Source: an uncultured Oscillospiraceae bacterium (GTDB lineage Bacteria; Bacillota; Clostridia; Oscillospirales; Acutalibacteraceae). Taken from it: a stretch of 9,314 nt of DNA. Location: the NCBI GenBank assembly GCA_900552225.1, contig URYX01000058.1, positions 1-9,314 of the forward strand, given 5' to 3'. The notes below the pieces were generated by a model, which was given only the letters and a program-made list of their open reading frames with translations, had not been told where the DNA came from and made no database searches. Positions 6,734 through 9,314 of this stretch are shown here, piece by piece. The translations under genes and the position numbers were made by a program. How positions within the stretch are numbered: position 1 is the first letter of the stretch; each line of letters starts with the position of its first letter.

Positions 6734-7474
6734 TTACAGGTAGCCGTACAGACCGCGTACCGAGACCTCACCGGCGGCGCAGGAAAGGTATGAGCCGTCG
6801 GCGGTACGCACCCGCAGGGAGCCGTCCGGGGCGACGGCCTCCGCCGTGCCGGTGCGCGGCGCGGCACCCTCGGCCCCGTGGAGGCAGACGGCGCGGCCGA
6901 GCGTGACGCAGCCGGCCGTATACTGCGCGAGAAAAGGGGCAAAGCCCTCGGCGGCCAGACGGTCGGCCGTCGGCAGGAGGCGGGCGACGATGGCGGCCGC
7001 CGTCTTCTGCGGGTCGATGGTACGGCCCGTCAGAGTGAGCACGGAGGCGGCATAGGGCAGCCCCTGCGCCGCAAACTGCTCCTCCGTCTGCCGCAGGTTG
7101 ATGCCGATGCCGGCGACGGTGTCCGTTTCGCTGCCGGTGACCAGGGTTTCGCATAAAATGCCGCACACCTTGCGGCCGCTGCATACAATATCATTAGGCC
7201 ACTTCCATTGAAACGGCACCCCGGTCAGCTCCTGCAGCACTCCCGCGACGACTGGGGCGCAGCAGAGCGACAGGGTGGGGAGCGGGGCACCGTGCAGCAG
7301 CAGGGAGAGTGCCAGCCCGTCTCCGGGAGCGGTGTCCCAGCTCCGGCCGCGCCGACCGCGCCCCGCCGTCTGGTGAGTGGTCATGCAGGCGGTGCCGTGC
7401 GGAAGCGTGCGGTGCTCCTTCAGCCAATCGTTGGTGGAGGGAGTCTCCGGCAGTACCAGTAAGGAGGGGGTCAT
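6734..7474 (-). CDS. birA: Biotin--[biotin carboxyl carrier protein] ligase, monofunctional
   Basis: Joins biotin to the target lysine of carrier proteins through biotinyl-AMP. The 246-residue protein has S13-T14-N15 at the N-terminus, the ATP/biotin loop GRGRRGRSW (38-46), KWPND (91-95), the catalytic-type Lys102 in RKVCGIL, and GIGINLRQ. A small C-terminal barrel domain ends in AGEVSVRGLYGYL. The N-terminal winged-helix domain of bifunctional BirA is absent, so it cannot repress biotin genes by that route. The ATG at 7474 overlaps the TGA of the phosphodiesterase gene (ATGA) and has GGGAGGTG upstream; the open frame further upstream lies inside the previous gene. The biotin carrier encoded at 1490-1861 is an obvious client, though any acetyl-CoA carboxylase carrier elsewhere would be too. 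Confidence 0.94.
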   Translation of the reverse strand: MTPSLLVLPETPSTNDWLKEHRTLPHGTACMTTHQTAGRGRRGRSWDTAPGDGLALSLLLHGAPLPTLSLCCAPVVAGVLQELTGVPFQWKWPNDIVCSGRKVCGILCETLVTGSETDTVAGIGINLRQTEEQFAAQGLPYAASVLTLTGRTIDPQKTAAAIVARLLPTADRLAAEGFAPFLAQYTAGCVTLGRAVCLHGAEGAAPRTGTAEAVAPDGSLRVRTADGSYLSCAAGEVSVRGLYGYL

Positions 7475-7941
7475 CGGCGCACCTCCCGGATATCCGTGAA
7501 AATGCCCGTGTCGGTCAGGTCGGCAATGCCGTAGGTCTGCCCATAGCCGAGTGAGCCGGGATTCATCACATACAGGCCGTCCTCGTACCGGCAAAGCGGC
7601 GTATGGGTGTGACCGAACAGCAGCAGATCCGCCCGCTGATCACGGGCCAGACGGAGCACGGACTCCCATCCGGATTTTACGCCGTGGGTGTGACCGTGCA
7701 GATACAGGATCTTTTTCCCGCCGCAAAAGGCGGCATCCAGCAGCTTTTCCTGAGAGAGTGAGGAGTCGCAGTTGCCGCGCACCGCATGGATGCGGCGGTC
7801 GGGAAACTGCGGCAGCACCTGCTCCAGCTCACGGAGACCGTCTCCGAGAAAAAACACCTCCCGGGCCTCCGGCTCCTGCTCTATGGCGCGCCGCAGCAGC
7901 TCCGTGCGGCCGTGTACATCCGAAAGAACCAACAGGCGCAT
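7471..7941 (-). CDS. yfcE: YfcE/MJ0936-type metallophosphodiesterase
   Basis: Small calcineurin-like phosphoesterase, in this family a Mn2+-dependent phosphodiesterase acting on model substrates; the natural substrate is not established. From Met at 7941 (156 residues) the metal-binding motifs occur in order: Asp8-x-His10 (LSDVHG), LGDG, RGNCD, LYLHGHTHG and FGHTH, with NPGSLGYG near the end. The frame continues to ATGs at 7947 and 7959. Most relatives begin M-R/K-hydrophobic just before SDVHG, and a GCGGGG ribosome-binding-like stretch lies about 6 bases before the 7941 ATG, whereas the 7959 ATG has none, so I choose 7941 with modest certainty. First gene of the minus-strand operon, joined to the biotin ligase gene by an ATGA overlap. 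Confidence 0.9.
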   Translation of the reverse strand: MRLLVLSDVHGRTELLRRAIEQEPEAREVFFLGDGLRELEQVLPQFPDRRIHAVRGNCDSSLSQEKLLDAAFCGGKKILYLHGHTHGVKSGWESVLRLARDQRADLLLFGHTHTPLCRYEDGLYVMNPGSLGYGQTYGIADLTDTGIFTDIREVRR

Positions 7942-7980
7942 GGCCATCCCCGCTTTCATAAATGCTTTGGCAACAGCATA

Positions 7981-7989
7981 AGTATAACA
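7981..7989 (-). promoter_or_regulatory. Extended -10 promoter of the yfcE-birA-hemW operon
   Basis: The minus strand reads TGTTATACT, an extended -10 (TG, one base, TATACT). The -35 region (TTCCTT about 17 bases upstream) is poor, as is common with extended -10 promoters. Expected start near 7974, about 33 bases before the chosen yfcE start. On the plus strand the same bases read TATAAC (7983-7988), so a divergent -10 for the small-protein cassette may overlap it, but no matching plus-strand -35 is visible. Confidence 0.55.
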
Positions 7990-8018
7990 CAGACTCTGAC
8001 GGAAAGGAAGAACGAGTT

Positions 8019-8267
8019 ATGAATTCACCGTCGCTTACCCCTGCACAGATGGAGGCCCTGCTGCGCTATGCGGCCGGGCGGCTCGGTGTTTCGCCGGAAG
8101 CACTCGGGCGTACCGTACAGGAACAGGGGGCGGAGGGACTGGCCGCATCCCTGACACCGGGCGAGCAGCAAAAGCTGTCTGCCCTGCTCGGAGACAGGAG
8201 CCGGGCGGAGGCCCTGCTGGCTTCACCGGAGGCCCAGGCCCTGCTCCGCCGCCTGAGCGGGCAATAA
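8019..8267 (+). CDS. Hypothetical small helical protein, cassette gene 1
   Basis: I do not recognise this 82-residue protein. It is soluble in appearance, rich in Ala, Leu, Gln and Glu, without cysteine, signal peptide or membrane segment, and should be almost all helix. Two SP-type helix caps are visible (GVSPEALG near residues 23-30 and LASPEAQALL near 67-76), and a TPGEQQKL helix start lies between. Its last helix resembles the N-terminus of the next gene's product (LL-x-SP...L..L.G). The ATG has AAAGGAAG 8 bases before it. It is the first of three same-strand genes separated by 21 and 15 bases, each with a good ribosome binding site, so probably an operon. Real-gene evidence is the spacing, start sites and protein composition; the function is unknown. 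Confidence 0.8.
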   Translation: MNSPSLTPAQMEALLRYAAGRLGVSPEALGRTVQEQGAEGLAASLTPGEQQKLSALLGDRSRAEALLASPEAQALLRRLSGQ

Positions 8268-8288
8268 ACCGAAGGGGAGGAACGTTCC

Positions 8289-8723
8289 ATGGAGGATTTG
8301 TCGGCTGCGCTGCAGGAACTGCTGCGTTCCCCCGGTACAGCGCAGAAGTTAGAACAGCTTCTCGGCAGGGCGGGGAGCGCGGAAGCTCCGGCTCCGACCC
8401 CGCCGTCTGCCGCTCCGTCCGCTCCGCCGCCCGGCCCCTCCGGGCCACTCCCGGAGCTTTCCTCCCTGTTACCCCTACTCGGATCTCTCGGGGGAGGAAA
8501 CCTGCCTTCGGAGAAAAGCGAGGAGGCTGCGATGCTGCAGAAGTTGCTGCCTCTGCTCGGAAGTATGAATCGGGAGACCGAGGATACGCGGCTGCTGCGT
8601 GCTCTGCGGCCGTATCTGCACGGAGAGAGGGAGCAGCGGCTGGATCAGGCCATTCAGATGATGCGGATTGCTCAGCTGCTGCCGCTGCTCGGAGCCGGGG
8701 GTCGGCACCCTGTCGGCTCCTGA
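8289..8723 (+). CDS. Hypothetical protein with LLPLLG repeats, cassette gene 2
   Basis: Unrecognised 144-residue protein. Order of parts: an N-terminal helix pair (residues 1-30, LQELLRSPGTAQKLEQLLG), a Pro/Ala/Ser linker (about 31-56), then helical segments carrying three copies of LLPLLG at residues 60-65, 86-91 and 130-135. Between copies two and three lies a charged stretch, TRLLRALRPYLHGEREQRLDQAIQMMRIAQL. Short clostridial proteins with a comparable L-x-AL-x-PYL...R-x-x-x-D-x-AI pattern seem familiar to me, but I cannot name a family or function. No signal peptide or clear transmembrane segment; the leucine-rich repeats could pack with each other or with the hydrophobic tail of the next gene's product. 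The ATG has GGGGAGGAAC upstream. It is 21 bases after gene 1 and 15 before gene 3. Confidence 0.82.
   Translation: MEDLSAALQELLRSPGTAQKLEQLLGRAGSAEAPAPTPPSAAPSAPPPGPSGPLPELSSLLPLLGSLGGGNLPSEKSEEAAMLQKLLPLLGSMNRETEDTRLLRALRPYLHGEREQRLDQAIQMMRIAQLLPLLGAGGRHPVGS
8466..8693 (+). repeat. Three LLPLLG-coding repeats
   Basis: The hexapeptide LLPLLG is encoded three times, at 8466-8483, 8544-8561 and 8676-8693. Each copy is followed by a small residue (Ser, Ser, Ala). Codons differ between copies (for example tta-ccc-cta against ctg-ccg-ctg), so the protein motif is kept rather than a recent DNA duplication. Confidence 0.75.
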
Positions 8724-8738
8724 AAGGAGGAGACTGCA

Positions 8739-9068
8739 TTGGAAAAGGCAATTTGGCAGATGCAGCAGGAGGCGGAGCAGCGGGTGCGGCGGATGCAGGA
8801 GCGCTCCCGGAGGCTGATGGAGGAGCAGAATCATCGGTCGGCAGCCTCCCTGTATGCGGCCCGCACGGCGGCCGAGGCCGTCAGGGAGCCGTACCGGACG
8901 GCCTGGCGGCCGCAGGAGCCCCATCCGCCGCACCCGGCACCGGCCCCGCCGCCTCCGGCCCCGGAGGACGACCGCGAACGGCTGTTTTTGCTGCTGCTCT
9001 CCGTGTTTTTAAAGGAGAACGGCGCCGGTACGCTGCTGGTGCTGATGCTGCTGTATCTGGCGGCGTAA
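8739..9068 (+). CDS. Hypothetical coiled-coil protein with hydrophobic tail, cassette gene 3
   Basis: Unrecognised 109-residue protein starting with TTG, which has AAAGGAGG 8 bases before it; no ATG gives a comparable start. Residues 1-31 are charged and Gln/Glu/Arg-rich with Met/Leu spacing that suits a coiled coil (KAIWQMQQEAEQRVRRMQ). Residues 56-75 form a proline-rich linker (PHPPHPAPAPPPPAP). The C-terminus has two short hydrophobic runs (82-91 LFLLLLSVFL and 98-109 TLLVLMLLYLAA) parted by KENGAG. Each is short for a membrane helix; together they may form one broken membrane-associated tail, leaving the N-terminus in the cytoplasm. It is the last gene of the three-gene cassette; no clear terminator follows in 9069-9102. 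Confidence 0.78.
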   Translation: MEKAIWQMQQEAEQRVRRMQERSRRLMEEQNHRSAASLYAARTAAEAVREPYRTAWRPQEPHPPHPAPAPPPPAPEDDRERLFLLLLSVFLKENGAGTLLVLMLLYLAA

Positions 9069-9102
9069 ACGGGGGAAGTTTTGGGAAATTTGCGGGAAAC
9101 GG

Positions 9103-9132
9103 TTGACGAAGTCTATATAAAGAGGGTACAAT
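9103..9132 (+). promoter_or_regulatory. Promoter-like sequence at the lipoprotein gene start
   Basis: TTGACG (9103-9108), an 18-base spacer and TACAAT (9127-9132) resemble a sigma-A promoter. The predicted transcription start (about 9139) would fall just inside the gene beginning at 9136, so this promoter and that start codon cannot both be used in the ordinary way. Confidence 0.45.
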
Positions 9133-9135
9133 ACT

Positions 9136-9314
9136 ATGGACAGAAGACGGCAAAGGCTCGTGACATACACCGCGGCGGCGGTATCGCTGCTTCTGATGCT
9201 GTGGGGAGGCGGCTGCCGCGGCCGGGAGCCGCCGATCGTGGAGCCGTCATCGAACCCGACGGCATCGTCGGCAGCGGTGACGACGGAAGCGGCGCCGACC
9301 ACGCGGTCTTTCGG
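9136..9314 (+). CDS. Predicted lipoprotein, N-terminal part
   Basis: Only the first 59 codons are in the window, and the frame is open to its right end. The N-terminus has a basic n-region (MDRRRQR), a hydrophobic core (AAAVSLLLMLW) and GGGC at residues 24-27, a permissive lipobox with Gly at -1 but Gly instead of the usual Leu at -3. After Cys27 comes a Pro/Ser/Thr/Ala-rich stretch (from about residue 32 to the end), typical of the tether between a lipid anchor and a folded outer domain. Function cannot be judged without the rest. A ribosome-binding-like AGAGGG lies 9 bases before the ATG. An in-frame GTG at 9160 is an alternative start but would remove the basic n-region. Confidence 0.72.
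   Translation, partial: MDRRRQRLVTYTAAAVSLLLMLWGGGCRGREPPIVEPSSNPTASSAAVTTEAAPTTRSF

Overview
The window comes from a GC-rich, anaerobic-looking bacterium, most probably a Firmicute of class Clostridia (Oscillospiraceae/Ruminococcaceae-like). Three things point there: strong AGGAGG-type ribosome binding sites before most genes, a sodium-pump decarboxylase operon in the order gamma, biotin carrier, beta, alpha, and a stand-alone biotin ligase without a DNA-binding domain. No rRNA, tRNA, CRISPR array, transposase or phage gene is visible, and codon use looks even throughout. This is mostly a chromosomal housekeeping/energy region, with one poorly understood cassette at the right end.

Layout. 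(1) 22-828, minus strand: an aldo/keto reductase. Its promoter has a consensus -35 box, and a perfect 14-bp CG-centred palindrome (856-869) lies at the expected transcription start, as expected for LacI-family repression. (2) 1033-4872, plus strand: a sigma-A-type promoter, then oadG, a separate biotin carrier protein, oadB and oadA, closed by an intrinsic terminator. Together they form a membrane oxaloacetate decarboxylase that couples decarboxylation to Na+ export. Here the biotin domain is its own protein instead of the C-terminus of the alpha subunit. (3) 7989-4900, minus strand: a compact four-gene operon of a YfcE-type phosphodiesterase, biotin ligase, a DUF2238-like membrane protein and HemW. 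Genes 1/2 overlap by 4 bases and genes 3/4 by 8 bases. The biotin ligase could charge the biotin carrier of region 2. (4) 8019-9068, plus strand: three closely spaced small genes that I cannot assign. One is an 82-residue helical protein, one is 144 residues with three LLPLLG repeats, and one is 109 residues with a coiled-coil-like N-terminus, a proline-rich linker and a hydrophobic C-terminus. (5) From 9136: the N-terminus of a predicted lipoprotein that runs off the window.

The intergenic stretches are short. 829-1113 holds the two back-to-back promoters. 4747-4899 holds two hairpins between the converging operons. 7942-8018 holds the divergent control region between the minus operon and the small-protein cassette. 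The part of the window most likely to be undescribed is the three-gene cassette at 8019-9068.
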